Shown here piece by piece: positions 36,784-46,609 of a stretch of DNA of 64,000 nt. The notes below the pieces were generated by a model, which was given only the letters and a program-made list of their open reading frames with translations, was not told the origin of the DNA and searched no databases. The position numbers and the translations under genes were made by a program. The stretch is taken from NCBI GenBank assembly GCA_021817045.1, contig JAKAWG010000014.1:1-64000 (forward strand). Reading direction: 5' to 3'. The DNA comes from Acidobacteriota bacterium (lineage in GTDB: Bacteria; Acidobacteriota; Terriglobia; UBA7540). How positions within the stretch are numbered: the first letter of the stretch is position 1; each line of letters opens with the position of its first letter.

Positions 36784-37920
36784 CTACTTGCGGTCGCGGG
36801 CCAGCGCCTTGTCGATCACCTTGAAGAAGTCACTGGGCGACGCCAGGCCGACCACCCTCTCACCATTGATGAAACATGTGGGCGTGCTTATTACCTGCAA
36901 AGTGTTTGCCTCGCGCACGTCGGCTTCTATTCTCGGCAAGGATGCCTGCGAATCGATGCACGCGGCCAGCCTGAGTCGATTGACGCCGGCCTGCTCGCCA
37001 AGGTCCAGCAGCATCTGGCGCACGTTGGCCACGTTGATGTCGTTTTGGTGCGCGAAGATGGAGGTGCGGTAGCGCACGAACGCTGAAGGATCGATCTGGT
37101 ACGCGCACTCGTTGGCAACGGCCGCCTGCCGCGACCATGGATGCTCTGGCAAGGGAAAATCCTTATACACCACCCGAACCTTATTGCCGTAGCGGGGGAT
37201 CACGTCGTTTTCGAGGAAAGGCTGCATGCGCGCGCACATAGGGCACTCAAGGTCGGCATACTCCACGATGGTAACTGGTGCGTCGGCAGGGCCGGAGCAG
37301 GGTTGGTTACGAGTCGTGATTAACCGCTCGTTTTCGCTCCTTGTGCGAAGCAGGTAGACCTCACCCAAAACCAGGAAACGCTTGTCACTCGTCACGAAAA
37401 ACGCTCCGGCGCGTTTCTGGCCGTGCGCTTCCGCGGTCACCGTGGTCTGGTAAAAGCCGGGAGCCACCGATTCGTGAAAGGACCCCACGTTGAGAGACCA
37501 CTCGCTTCCGAGTTTCAGGTCGTTCCGCATGGCGTCCGTAATGGCAGTGCGGGTGTCCGGCCCGAGAGGAACCAGGGCCGTCATGGCCACATAACGGCCA
37601 TTCTTCGAAATGCTGACAAGTTGCGAGGAGCTTTTTGTACCGTTCTGGACGGTTATCAGCGTCTGATAGAAAGACGGGTCGGCAGATGGTTGAAGCGGAC
37701 CCGCCGTCACTTGAACCGTGTCGACAATGGCGTATTGTCGCCGCAGGAAGTCAACCAAGCTCTGCCGCAGCTTCGTCTGCGCAACGGGCCTCTGTGCGGA
37801 GATTATGGCTGGCCTTACCAGCCCGATCAGCGCGATTGCAGAAATCAGCACCACCGCGCCAGCCGCCCAACCCCGCCTCCCAACCCTCCGAATATCCTGC
37901 CCAAAAGCTTTCTGTGTCAT
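36784..37920 (-). CDS. DsbA-like thioredoxin-fold protein with two accessory modules
   Basis: A 378-residue paralogue of its downstream neighbour. A membrane/signal segment is at 18-42. Two copies of the accessory module follow: about 68-120 (VTAGPLQPSADPSFYQTLIT, VSISKNGRYVAMTALVPL) and about 143-191 (LNVGSFHESVAPGFYQTTVT, VTSDKRFLVLGEVYLL). The thioredoxin domain begins near 205 with YADLECPMCARM (Cys226, Cys229) and a cis-proline loop (VISTPTCFING). A role in periplasmic disulfide formation or a cell-surface redox task is likely. The promoter is so close to the ATG that the transcript may lack a leader. Confidence 0.88.
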   Translation of the reverse strand: MTQKAFGQDIRRVGRRGWAAGAVVLISAIALIGLVRPAIISAQRPVAQTKLRQSLVDFLRRQYAIVDTVQVTAGPLQPSADPSFYQTLITVQNGTKSSSQLVSISKNGRYVAMTALVPLGPDTRTAITDAMRNDLKLGSEWSLNVGSFHESVAPGFYQTTVTAEAHGQKRAGAFFVTSDKRFLVLGEVYLLRTRSENERLITTRNQPCSGPADAPVTIVEYADLECPMCARMQPFLENDVIPRYGNKVRVVYKDFPLPEHPWSRQAAVANECAYQIDPSAFVRYRTSIFAHQNDINVANVRQMLLDLGEQAGVNRLRLAACIDSQASLPRIEADVREANTLQVISTPTCFINGERVVGLASPSDFFKVIDKALARDRK

Positions 37921-37926
37921 GGCGTC

Positions 37927-37956
37927 ATTCTAGCGGACATTTTTCATTAAAATCAA
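37927..37956 (-). promoter_or_regulatory. Promoter of the DsbA-like pair, possibly leaderless
   Basis: On the minus strand TTGATT (37951-37956) and TAGAAT (37927-37932) are 18 bases apart. The -10 ends seven bases before the ATG at 37920, so transcription should begin at or next to the start codon. There is no ribosome binding site between them. Confidence 0.6.
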
Positions 37957-38034
37957 TTTTCGCTTGTGACAGGCCTCACAGCGGATAATTGCGAGAGACG
38001 ATAACTTCATGGGTGGCGAACAGGTGCGGGGAGT

Positions 38035-38064
38035 TTGACCACCGTTGCTTGAGCCGCCTAGAAT
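38035..38064 (+). promoter_or_regulatory. Promoter of gap
   Basis: TTGACC (38035-38040) and TAGAAT (38059-38064) are 18 bases apart, 47 bases before the gap ATG. GGGAGGG lies seven bases before the ATG. Confidence 0.65.
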
Positions 38065-38095
38065 GGTATGTTCAATAAACACACAATCAACTTGA

Positions 38096-39121
<1,026 letters not shown>

Positions 39122-39226
39122 ATGGAGAGTCGCGGGCTCGCGTAGTCTGCTGTCACAGAGGCTCGTTTGTAAATTCGGGGGCCTTTCCCGGTAAGGTAGC
39201 ACAGCCGCGAAGCGGCGTAACATTAC

Positions 39227-39250
39227 AGCCCAGGGCGACAGCCCTGGGCT
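39227..39250. repeat. Perfect 10-base-pair hairpin after gap
   Basis: AGCCCAGGGC and GCCCTGGGCT flank GACA. There is no T run, so it is either a repeat of REP type or a weak terminator/processing stem separating gap from the following genes. A second, smaller stem (GCTCC TTC GGAGC) follows about 20 bases later. Confidence 0.7.
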
Positions 39251-39313
39251 AGATTAGGCTGCTCCTTCGGAGCCGAACTACAGCGACCGTAACTGTGACA
39301 GGAGACTTAGGAC

Positions 39314-39688
39314 ATGCCGATCATAAAGAGGGTAGGCCTTTGGATCGGATTGCCCCGCTGGAGTAATCATGATGGCGTTTCTGCCTTCTGTGACCGGGGC
39401 AGAGTATCCAGGGTGTTTCGTATCCACCTCACCTTCAACGACCTCTCCGAACGGACGGTTGACTTCCGCCCCTGGCTAAAGGGCCGGGTCTTCGAAGCAC
39501 TCAAAGACCCAGCGTATTTCCGTGAATTTTTTGTCGAAGGAGGCACGGTAGCGTGGCCGAACGGTGCCGACATCGCCCCGGAAACCCTATACGAGGCTGT
39601 GGACTCTGTGCGAGTGAGCGGGAGGCGCCCCCGTCCAAAGGGGACGAAGGCTCGTGTGAGGCGAGCCGTGGCCCAAGGCCGACGGTAA
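39314..39688 (+). CDS. DUF2442-like protein with a doubtful N-terminus
   Basis: Residues from about 33 (FRIHLTFNDLSERTVDFRPW, LKDPAYFREFFVEGGTVAWP, NGADIAPETLYEAV) match the DUF2442 pattern, a small family often beside DUF4160 proteins and suspected of toxin-antitoxin roles. The first 32 residues do not fit the family. In another frame an ATG at 39369/39372 reads MMAFLPSVTGAEYPG, a typical DUF2442 start, up to about the point where the family similarity begins. A one-base loss near 39410-39420 would explain this. AGGAG is nine bases before the ATG at 39314. The C-terminus is a basic tail of about 25 residues. Confidence 0.6.
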   Translation: MPIIKRVGLWIGLPRWSNHDGVSAFCDRGRVSRVFRIHLTFNDLSERTVDFRPWLKGRVFEALKDPAYFREFFVEGGTVAWPNGADIAPETLYEAVDSVRVSGRRPRPKGTKARVRRAVAQGRR

Positions 39689-39829
39689 GGCGTCGAACTG
39701 GATCGCAGATTCCCGGAGCAGTACACAATTACGCCGCTCCGGGCTAGCAAGACTGACCACAGGCACCGCGATCTCTGCCGTGGGCATCAGCTTCAAGAAT
39801 CTCTTTGTGGCAAAGGAAATTAGAGGACA

Positions 39830-41041
39830 ATGGCCAAACTTTCGATTCGTGACGTCAATTTGAAGGGCAAGCGTGTTTTCATGCGCGTCGATTTCAACGT
39901 GCCGCTGGATGAGGCGGGAAATGTGACTGACGATACGCGTATCCGGGCTTCGCTTCCGACCATTCGGTACGCCCTCGAACACGGTGCGCGATTGATCCTG
40001 GCTTCGCACCTCGGCCGGCCGAAGGGCAAGCCAAACCCGAGGATGAGCCTGCGGCCCGCAGCGACGCGGCTTTCGGAGCTTCTTGGCGAGCCGGTGAAAT
40101 TTGCCGGAGACTGCGTAGGGCCGGAGGCCGAGCAGGCGGCCAAGGCGCTTGCGGATGGAGAAGTCCTGTTGCTCGAGAATGTCCGCTTCCATCCGGAAGA
40201 GGAGAAGAACGATCCCGCGTTCGCGCGGCGGCTTGGGGCGCTGGCCGATGTCTACGTGATGGACGCTTTCGGCTCCGCGCACCGCGCCCACGCTTCGACG
40301 GAGGCCATCGCGCACCTCCTGCAACCGGCCGCGGCCGGTTTCCTGATGGAAAAGGAGCTTGAGTACCTTGGCAAGGCGGTGGAAAATCCCGCTCACCCTT
40401 ACGTCGCCATTGTGGGCGGCGCGAAGGTTTCCGACAAGATCGAGCTGCTCAAGAGCTTTATGAAGCAGGCGGATTCGGTCCTCGTCGGCGGCGCGATGGC
40501 TTACACGTTCCTCAAGGCGCAAGGCCACCAAGTGGGCAATTCCAAGGTTGAAGACGACAAGCTCGACCTTGCGCGCGAACTCCTCCAGGAGGCGGCGCAG
40601 CGGAAAGTCGCCTTCCAGCTTCCCAAGGATCACGTTGTAGCGGAAAAGATCGATCCGGCGGCCAAGGCTGAGGTCGTGACGGCCGTGGACATCCCGCTCG
40701 GTCGCGTCGGCGCGGACATTGGCCCGGCGACAGCAGCGGAGTTCGCCAAGATTATCAAGAGCGCAAAGACGATTGTGTGGAACGGTCCGATGGGCGTCTT
40801 TGAAATTCCCCAGTTCGCTGAGGGCACGCTGGCGGTCGCGAAAGCCGTGGCCGAATCCGGCGCAACTTCCATCGTGGGCGGAGGTGATTCGGTCGCCGCC
40901 GTGGCGAAGGCCGGCGTGGCTGCTAAGATTTCGCATATCTCCACCGGCGGTGGCGCCTCACTCGAATTCCTTTCCGGCATGAAGCTGCCGGGCGTCGAAG
41001 CGCTGACGGAAGAGCAGAAGGCAGTGGGCAAAAAGCAGTAG
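39830..41041 (+). CDS. pgk: Phosphoglycerate kinase
   Basis: A 403-residue glycolytic kinase. [21 protein letters not shown] at about 14-34 starts with the family signature; [15 protein letters not shown] at about 57-71, [15 protein letters not shown] at about 112-126, [12 protein letters not shown] at about 144-155, [13 protein letters not shown] at about 197-209, [16 protein letters not shown] at about 318-333 and [11 protein letters not shown]. It follows gap, separated by the hairpin and the DUF2442 gene. GAGG lies three bases before the ATG. Confidence 0.97.
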   Translation: MAKLSIRDVNLKGKRVFMRVDFNVPLDEAGNVTDDTRIRASLPTIRYALEHGARLILASHLGRPKGKPNPRMSLRPAATRLSELLGEPVKFAGDCVGPEAEQAAKALADGEVLLLENVRFHPEEEKNDPAFARRLGALADVYVMDAFGSAHRAHASTEAIAHLLQPAAAGFLMEKELEYLGKAVENPAHPYVAIVGGAKVSDKIELLKSFMKQADSVLVGGAMAYTFLKAQGHQVGNSKVEDDKLDLARELLQEAAQRKVAFQLPKDHVVAEKIDPAAKAEVVTAVDIPLGRVGADIGPATAAEFAKIIKSAKTIVWNGPMGVFEIPQFAEGTLAVAKAVAESGATSIVGGGDSVAAVAKAGVAAKISHISTGGGASLEFLSGMKLPGVEALTEEQKAVGKKQ

Positions 41042-41058
41042 GCAGAAGGCGAGGTTTC

Positions 41059-41769
41059 ATGCCCGGCTCTGCCATTTCGGGCGAGCGACTGCGTAAGCTG
41101 CCGGAGCCAGTCCGGCGTCACTTAGAAGCCGCAAATATTGTTGGAATACAACCCATCCGTAAACTTCGTCTCACTCAGCGAGGCTCCATGCGGATGAGCG
41201 AGGAAGGGCGTTGGCTCCCTTTCGCCGCTTGGCAGGCTTTTTCCACGGACCCGCCGGCATTTGTTTGGAAGGCTCGCATTCGAGGTCTTCCCTCGTTTTT
41301 GCTTTCGGTAACGGACGAGTTTGTCAACGGTCACGGCCACTTGGCAGCGAACGGAATGGGGTCCTTGTTCAAGTTTGCGGAGGGAGCGGGTCCGGAATTT
41401 GATCAGGGAGAATTATTACGCTACTTGGCCGAGACCATCTGGTTCCCAACCATCTGGGCATCGGAACAGATCGTCTGGAGAAGCGTCGATGCCCGCTCGG
41501 CGGAGGCTACAATGCGAGTGGGCGGCCTGAGCGTCCCGGCGATTTTCGAATTCAACGCTCAAGGTTTTGCGGAACGTGTGAGAGGTGAGCGATACCGGAT
41601 GGATAAGAGTGGGAAGCTCACACTTGGCCTGTTCTCGGGTGCTGTTGCTGACTACCGGCGAGCCGCGGATATGTTGGTTCCGATGAAAGTCACGGCGTCG
41701 TGGCACTTGCGCTCCGGCGACTTTACTTACTTTCGAGGCGAAGTCAGGAATATCCAGTTTCGGAGCTGA
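41059..41769 (+). CDS. Conserved protein of unknown function (DUF6544/DUF6920-like)
   Basis: A 236-residue soluble protein inserted between pgk and tpiA. Patterns are LPEPVRRHLEAANIVG at about 14-29, PPAFVWKARIRGLPSFLLSV at about 70-89, DQGELLRYLAETIWFPTIW at about 115-133 and VPAIFEFNAQGFAERV at about 157-172. I recall this arrangement (PVRRYL, PPxFxWxA, GELxRYLxExxWxP) from a widespread family of unknown function; the DUF number should be checked. No signal peptide. No activity can be assigned. Probably cotranscribed with pgk and tpiA. Confidence 0.6.
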   Translation: MPGSAISGERLRKLPEPVRRHLEAANIVGIQPIRKLRLTQRGSMRMSEEGRWLPFAAWQAFSTDPPAFVWKARIRGLPSFLLSVTDEFVNGHGHLAANGMGSLFKFAEGAGPEFDQGELLRYLAETIWFPTIWASEQIVWRSVDARSAEATMRVGGLSVPAIFEFNAQGFAERVRGERYRMDKSGKLTLGLFSGAVADYRRAADMLVPMKVTASWHLRSGDFTYFRGEVRNIQFRS

Positions 41770-41799
41770 AAGCCTGCCTTCTGCTTACCCGGGGGTTCT

Positions 41800-42552
41800 A
41801 TGCGTCGTCCTGTGATTGCGGGCAATTGGAAAATGTACAAGAAGATCGGCGAGGCCGTGGAATTTATTGCGGCACTTAGACCCAAGGTTGCCGAAGCAAG
41901 CCACTGCGAAGTCGTTGTGGCGCCGCCGTTCACGGCCCTCCAGGCCGTAGCCAAGGCCGCCGCAGGCAGCAATATTCAGGTGGCGGCGCAGGACGTAGCC
42001 TGGGAAAAGGAAGGCGCCTTCACGGGTGATGTTTCCGCCCCGATGCTGTGCGAAGCGGGCTGCACGCACGTCATCATCGGGCATTCCGAGCGGCGCCAGA
42101 TTCACGGCGAAACTGACGAGCGGGTGAACCGCAAGCTGAAAGCGGCACTCGAAGCCGGACTTACACCGATTGTCTGCGTTGGCGAAACGCTCGCCGAGCG
42201 CGAAGCCAATCGGACCCATGAAATCCTTGAGCGGCAATTCAGCGGCGGTTTCGCCGCGTTGACCGCCTCAGACTTTTCCCGTATCATCATAGCGTATGAG
42301 CCCGTCTGGGCGATTGGAACGGGACGCACCGCTACTCCTGAAATCGCCGCACAGAGTCACCGTTACCTGCGAAGCCTGATCGCGGAGAAGATCGGCAAAT
42401 CGGTTGCGGAACAGATCAGGATTCTGTACGGCGGCAGCGTTAAGCCGGACAACATTCAAGGCTTGATGGCGCAGGAAGAGATTGACGGGGCGCTGGTGGG
42501 CGGAGCGAGCCTGAAGCGTGATTCGTTCTCCGCTATCGTGAATTACCCGTAG
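41800..42552 (+). CDS. tpiA: Triosephosphate isomerase
   Basis: A 250-residue TIM barrel. AGNWKMYK at 7-14 holds catalytic Lys11 and Asn9; HVIIGHSERRQIHGE at about 91-105 carries the catalytic histidine; IIAYEPVWAIGTGRTAT at about 163-179 carries the catalytic glutamate; and ILYGGSVKPDN is at about 207-217. GGGGG lies four bases upstream of the ATG. Last glycolytic gene of the cluster. Confidence 0.97.
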   Translation: MRRPVIAGNWKMYKKIGEAVEFIAALRPKVAEASHCEVVVAPPFTALQAVAKAAAGSNIQVAAQDVAWEKEGAFTGDVSAPMLCEAGCTHVIIGHSERRQIHGETDERVNRKLKAALEAGLTPIVCVGETLAEREANRTHEILERQFSGGFAALTASDFSRIIIAYEPVWAIGTGRTATPEIAAQSHRYLRSLIAEKIGKSVAEQIRILYGGSVKPDNIQGLMAQEEIDGALVGGASLKRDSFSAIVNYP

Positions 42553-42598
42553 CGTCTCGCGCGGGAAGTTTGTTGACGAAAGGCTGCACGAGGTCACC

Positions 42599-42700
42599 GT
42601 CATTTCGAAGGTCGATGCTCTTGATCGACCCGAGGAATCTGATTTTCTTTCAATCCCGTACTCGAAGGCAGATTCCTCGCTCCGCTCGGAATGATGATCG
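42599..42700. repeat. Dispersed inverted-repeat element, family B, copy 3
   Basis: Left end GTCATTTCGAAGGTCGATGC, right end GATTCCTCGCTCCGCTCGGA followed by ATGA. The inner GAGGAATCTGA and CAGATTCCTC pair. It separates tpiA from secG without touching either frame. Confidence 0.8.
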
Positions 42701-42722
42701 AGCCTGAGCAGAAAACGCAATT

Positions 42723-43031
42723 ATGGTACACAGCCTTGTTGTGGCGGCGCACATTCTAGTAAGCCTGTTCATTATTCTCGTGGTGTTGATTCAGGGCGGC
42801 GAGAACGTGGACATCACCGCAGCTTTTGGAGGCGTCAGCCAGGCCGCGTTCGGTCCGCGCGGAACGGTCTCAACGCTGGCGAAGATCACGTGGGTGCTTG
42901 GCGCCATCTTTATTGTCACCTCGGTGACGCTTTCCGTCTGGGCAACGAAGGGCGGGACAAGTTCTGTGCTTCAAAAGAGCACTCCGCGTCAGTCTGCGCC
43001 CGCGAAACCCGGCAATCCGGCCCACAAGTAA
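42723..43031 (+). CDS. secG: Preprotein translocase subunit SecG
   Basis: A 102-residue inner-membrane subunit of the Sec translocon. Two hydrophobic helices at about 2-22 (VVAAHILVSLFIILVVLIQG) and 53-72, separated by the family loop GGVSQAAFGPRG, and a polar tail. The order tpiA-secG-tRNA-Leu is common in many bacteria, supporting the call. Confidence 0.95.
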   Translation: MVHSLVVAAHILVSLFIILVVLIQGGENVDITAAFGGVSQAAFGPRGTVSTLAKITWVLGAIFIVTSVTLSVWATKGGTSSVLQKSTPRQSAPAKPGNPAHK

Positions 43032-43084
43032 TCGCACCCGCTCCTGACTCTCCGGCGTGTGCCGCCCAGCTTGGTTGATGATGT

Positions 43085-43171
43085 GCGGAAGTGGCGAAAT
43101 TGGCAGACGCACCAGCTTGAGGGGCTGACGCTCGCAAGAGCATGGGGGTTCGAGTCCCCCCTTCCGCACCA
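43085..43171 (+). tRNA. tRNA-Leu(GAG)
   Basis: The acceptor stem GCGGAAG/CTTCCGC, D arm with GGCAGA, anticodon loop TTGAGGG (anticodon GAG), a long variable arm (CGCTC GCAA GAGC), the T arm GGGGGTTCGAGTCCCCC, and an encoded CCA end can all be seen. The long variable arm is class II, as expected for leucine. The outermost anticodon-stem pair is a C-A mismatch. Confidence 0.95.
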
Positions 43172-43258
43172 TTGAAAGAATCACTGTCCTCACTGCTGTA
43201 CCCTTCCTAGCCGCAGAGAACACACGTAGAGCGGGCCGGCCTGTGATAAATTGCTGTA

Positions 43259-43855
43259 GTGCCGCAAACCGCTGACGCTCAGCACAGGCTTCGCGAAATA
43301 TGCCGCATTGCTGCCCGTGTCTTTTACGAGAAGGGCTACACGGGCGCTTCCATGCAGGAGATCGCTGAAGCGGTGGGACTGACCAAGGCAGGCCTTTACC
43401 ACCACATTGGCAGCAAGGACCGCCTCCTTTTTGAGATCATGAATTACGGCATGGATATTCTCAAGGAGACCGTACGCGACCGCGTGGCCTCCATTGAAGA
43501 CCCGCGGGAAAAGCTCCGGCAAACCATTGCCGGCCACATTCATCTCATCGTACGGGCACGCGACATGGAAATCACCGTGATTCTGCACGAGAATCGCTCG
43601 CTGCGTGGAGCCCTGCGGGAGAAGATCGACGTTCGCAAGCGCGACTACGTTCATTTCCTCGAGGATTTGATTTCCCTGGTGCAGGAGCAGGCAGGCGGCA
43701 CACGGGGTATTTCGCCGAAGCTCGCGGCCTTTGCCCTGCTCGGGATGATCAATTGGCTTTACCAGTGGTACCGCGTAGCGGGCTCTATCCCAGAAGAGGA
43801 GCTTGCCCGGGCGTATTCGGATTTCTTTTTCCGCGGTCTTTTGGGAGGGTCGTAG
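43259..43855 (+). CDS. TetR/AcrR-family transcriptional regulator
   Basis: A 198-residue repressor-type protein. The DNA-binding domain is AARVFYEKGYTGASMQEIAE then AVGLTKAGLYHHIGSKDRLL at about 18-57. The C-terminal ligand domain includes ENRSLRGALREKIDVRKRDY. The pattern is close to regulators of fatty-acid or acyl-CoA metabolism, but the ligand is unknown. The start is GTG at 43259 without a good ribosome binding site. It precedes pheA by 52 bases; no obvious target operator is seen. Confidence 0.85.
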   Translation: MPQTADAQHRLREICRIAARVFYEKGYTGASMQEIAEAVGLTKAGLYHHIGSKDRLLFEIMNYGMDILKETVRDRVASIEDPREKLRQTIAGHIHLIVRARDMEITVILHENRSLRGALREKIDVRKRDYVHFLEDLISLVQEQAGGTRGISPKLAAFALLGMINWLYQWYRVAGSIPEEELARAYSDFFFRGLLGGS

Positions 43856-43907
43856 GGCACATCGCGGTGGCCAATCACATTCTGCGATACCAGCGGGGGA
43901 ACAATTT

Positions 43908-44741
43908 ATGCCACAGGTTACGGTTGCTATTCAAGGCGAGCGCGGCTCATTCAGCGAGGAGGCCGCCCAGACTCTGCTTGGGCGCGACGCTCGCGTGCTT
44001 CCCAAGGAGACATTCGCGGATATCTTCAAGAGCGTTGCCGAGGGCGAGGCGCGCTACTGCCTGGCCCCGATCGAAAACACGCTCGCCGGCTCGGTCTACG
44101 AGAACTACGATCTGCTGCTTGAAAACGATCTTCACATCGTCGGGGAAGTGAATCTGCGCATCGTCCACAACCTTATCGCTTTTGCCGGCACGACGACGGG
44201 AAACCTCCGCCAGGTCTATTCCCATCCCGTGGCCCTGGCGCAGTGCGGCAAGTTTTTCAAGCGTCATCCCAAGGTGGAGAAAATTCCCTTTTATGACACG
44301 GCGGGTAGCGTGAAGATGCTCGCGGAGCGAAAGGTTGTAAGCGCGGCCGCCATCGCGAGTCGTGTGGCCGCCGGCATCTATGGCGGGCGCATCCTCAAAA
44401 GCCATCTCGAAGACCACAGCGAAAACTACACGCGCTTCCTGCTGCTTTCACGGAAAGCTGCTACGCCTCCAGGGGCGAACAAGGTGTCGATCGCTTTTTC
44501 CACCCGCAACGTTCCCGGGGCGCTTTTTAAGTGCCTCAGCGTCTTTGCTCTCCGCGAAATTGACCTGACCAAGATGGAATCCCGTCCGCTGCGAGGACAC
44601 CCGTGGGAGTATTTTTTCTACCTCGATTTTGCAGGTAACGTCAAAGACTCGAGATGCAAGAACGCGCTCGCGGATCTCTCCGAAGTCACGGACTTCCTGC
44701 GCGTCCTTGGCTGTTATAAAAGTGGGAAACGGCGGCAATGA
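43908..44741 (+). CDS. pheA: Prephenate dehydratase
   Basis: From ATG 43908 (GGGGGA upstream) the product has 277 residues: the dehydratase domain (3-180; IQGERGSFSEEAAQTL, LAPIENTLAGSVYENYDLL, YDTAGSVKMLAE) and a regulatory ACT domain (190-275; VSIAFSTRNVPGALFKCL, KMESRPLRGHPWEYFFYLDF with the ESRP phenylalanine-binding motif). It makes phenylpyruvate for phenylalanine synthesis and is probably feedback-inhibited by phenylalanine. No chorismate mutase domain. The frame opens at 43803, but that part overlaps the TetR gene. Its end overlaps the next ATG by four bases. Confidence 0.94.
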   Translation: MPQVTVAIQGERGSFSEEAAQTLLGRDARVLPKETFADIFKSVAEGEARYCLAPIENTLAGSVYENYDLLLENDLHIVGEVNLRIVHNLIAFAGTTTGNLRQVYSHPVALAQCGKFFKRHPKVEKIPFYDTAGSVKMLAERKVVSAAAIASRVAAGIYGGRILKSHLEDHSENYTRFLLLSRKAATPPGANKVSIAFSTRNVPGALFKCLSVFALREIDLTKMESRPLRGHPWEYFFYLDFAGNVKDSRCKNALADLSEVTDFLRVLGCYKSGKRRQ

Positions 44742-46501
44742 GAACGATCGATCGAAAGGAGGGACACTTTTCCAAGTTTTCCCGGCGCGATTTCCTTCGC
44801 CGCAGCGGAGCGGCACTGGCCGCTTCCAGCGTTTTCCGCTCTCCACTGAGCGCGGCGGCTCCGCCCATCGACATTCCTGTTCGCTTTACGGACGTAGCCC
44901 GAGCGAGCGGCATTACCTTCCTTCAAGATTCCACCGCCACGGCCCAGAAATACTACCTCGAAACCATGGGTACCGGCGTCGGGTGGATCGACTATAACCG
45001 GGACGGGCTCTATGACCTCTTTTTCGTGCAGACGTCGAAGACGCCGGCTTATACGCCGCCTCACCCGCTACGCTGCGCCCTCTATCGCAACAACGGCGAT
45101 GGCACGTTCACTGATGTCACGGCCAAGGCGGGGGTGGCCGGAGAAGGCCATTACGGCCAGGGATGCGCCGTGGGCGATTACGATAACGACGGCTACCCGG
45201 ACCTTTACGTTACCGGTTACGGGCGCGCCATCCTCTACCACAACAACGGAAACGGCACGTTCACCGACGTCACCGCCAAGGCGGGGGTGGCGGATGAAGG
45301 CGGATGGTCCACGAGCGCCGCCTGGTTCGACTACGACCGAGACGGTTACCTCGATCTTATCGTGTGCAACTATATCAACTGGACCCCTGAGAACAATGTT
45401 TACTGCGGCGAGCACCGGCCCGGCTATCGCGCTTACTGTCATCCCGACAATTACCACGGCCAGCATATCGCGCTTTTCCATAACAATCACGATGGGACGT
45501 TCAGCGATGTCTCGGCAAAATCGGGTGTCGCAAAGCCGGAGGCCAAGGGAATGGGCGTCGTATGCACCGACTTCAACAACGATGGGTGGCCGGATATTGC
45601 CATCGCCAACGACACCTGGCCCAATTTTCTCTTCATCAACAAGCGCGACGGAACGTTTGAAGACGATTCTTTCATCTCCGGTGTTGCCGCCAGTGCCGAC
45701 GGCCGCTACGAGGCAGGTATGGGCATTGACGCACAGGACGTCGATGGCGACGGCTGGGCGGATATTTACATCACCCACCTCGATTTCGAGTTGGACCGTC
45801 TCTACCACAACAATCACGACGAAACGTTTGACGACGCGACGTACTCCTGCGGCATCGGGAACTCAGCGATTTTACTTAGCGGCGTGGCCGCAAAGTTTAT
45901 GGATTACGACAATGACGGTTGGGAGGACATCTGCCAGGTGAACAGCTCGATGCTGGATAATATCCAGCTCTATCACAGCGAGGTTCGCTACATGGAGCCG
46001 AAGCTGATGTTCCGAAACCTCGGGCACGGTAAGTTTGCCAAGATTTCCAAATTCCTCGGCCCGGATTTCATGCGGCCGACGGCGGGACGCGGGCTGGCGA
46101 CGGCGGATTTTGACAATGACGGCGGCATCGATTTCGCGGTCAATAACCGTGGAGGGTCTCCGCAGCTTATGCGAAACGACGGCGGCACCGCCAACAACTG
46201 GCTCACGGTCTTCCTTATCGGCTCGAAGTCTAACCGCGACGGCATCGGCGCCCGGCTCAAGATCCAGGCCGAAGACCTTGTGCAGGTGAGGCAGGCGGTG
46301 GGCGGGGCCAGCTATATGAGCGCGAGCGACCCGCGCGTCCATTTCGGACTGGGGCGAAGGAAGACCGTGGACTGGCTGGAAATCACTTGGCCGAGCGGCG
46401 CGGTCGAAAAACACGCCAAGCTGCCGGTCAATCGGATCGTCGCCGTGAAGGAAGACGAAGGCGTTGTGCTGCAGAAGTTCCCCCTTGTACCGCGCCGCTA
46501 G
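44738..46501 (+). CDS. Tat-exported FG-GAP/VCBS propeller protein with a C-terminal ASPIC/UnbV domain
   Basis: The 587-residue protein starts with a twin-arginine signal (FSRRDFLRRSGAALAASSVF at 14-33). The body has repeats of the calcium-binding type, for example DYNRDGLYDLFFVQ, DYDNDGYPDLYVTG, DYDRDGYLDLIVCN, DFNNDGWPDIAIAN, DVDGDGWADIYITH, DYDNDGWEDICQVN and DFDNDGGIDFAVNN, so a beta propeller is expected. The ASPIC/UnbV domain is at about 495-575 (NRDGIGARLKIQAEDLVQVR, VHFGLGRRKTVDWLEITWPS). This is the CRTAC1-like family. Function unknown. It overlaps pheA by ATGA, so it may be cotranscribed. Confidence 0.88.
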   Translation: MRTIDRKEGHFSKFSRRDFLRRSGAALAASSVFRSPLSAAAPPIDIPVRFTDVARASGITFLQDSTATAQKYYLETMGTGVGWIDYNRDGLYDLFFVQTSKTPAYTPPHPLRCALYRNNGDGTFTDVTAKAGVAGEGHYGQGCAVGDYDNDGYPDLYVTGYGRAILYHNNGNGTFTDVTAKAGVADEGGWSTSAAWFDYDRDGYLDLIVCNYINWTPENNVYCGEHRPGYRAYCHPDNYHGQHIALFHNNHDGTFSDVSAKSGVAKPEAKGMGVVCTDFNNDGWPDIAIANDTWPNFLFINKRDGTFEDDSFISGVAASADGRYEAGMGIDAQDVDGDGWADIYITHLDFELDRLYHNNHDETFDDATYSCGIGNSAILLSGVAAKFMDYDNDGWEDICQVNSSMLDNIQLYHSEVRYMEPKLMFRNLGHGKFAKISKFLGPDFMRPTAGRGLATADFDNDGGIDFAVNNRGGSPQLMRNDGGTANNWLTVFLIGSKSNRDGIGARLKIQAEDLVQVRQAVGGASYMSASDPRVHFGLGRRKTVDWLEITWPSGAVEKHAKLPVNRIVAVKEDEGVVLQKFPLVPRR

Positions 46502-46609
46502 CCAGTCAAATGCGCGCGAAGAGTGTCTGCGGCGCAGCCTACGGGGTTCGACGTTGACGACAGGTGGCGGCTCGCGCGGGTTTTGGAGGGGTGCTTGCGG
46601 GGCGAGTCT

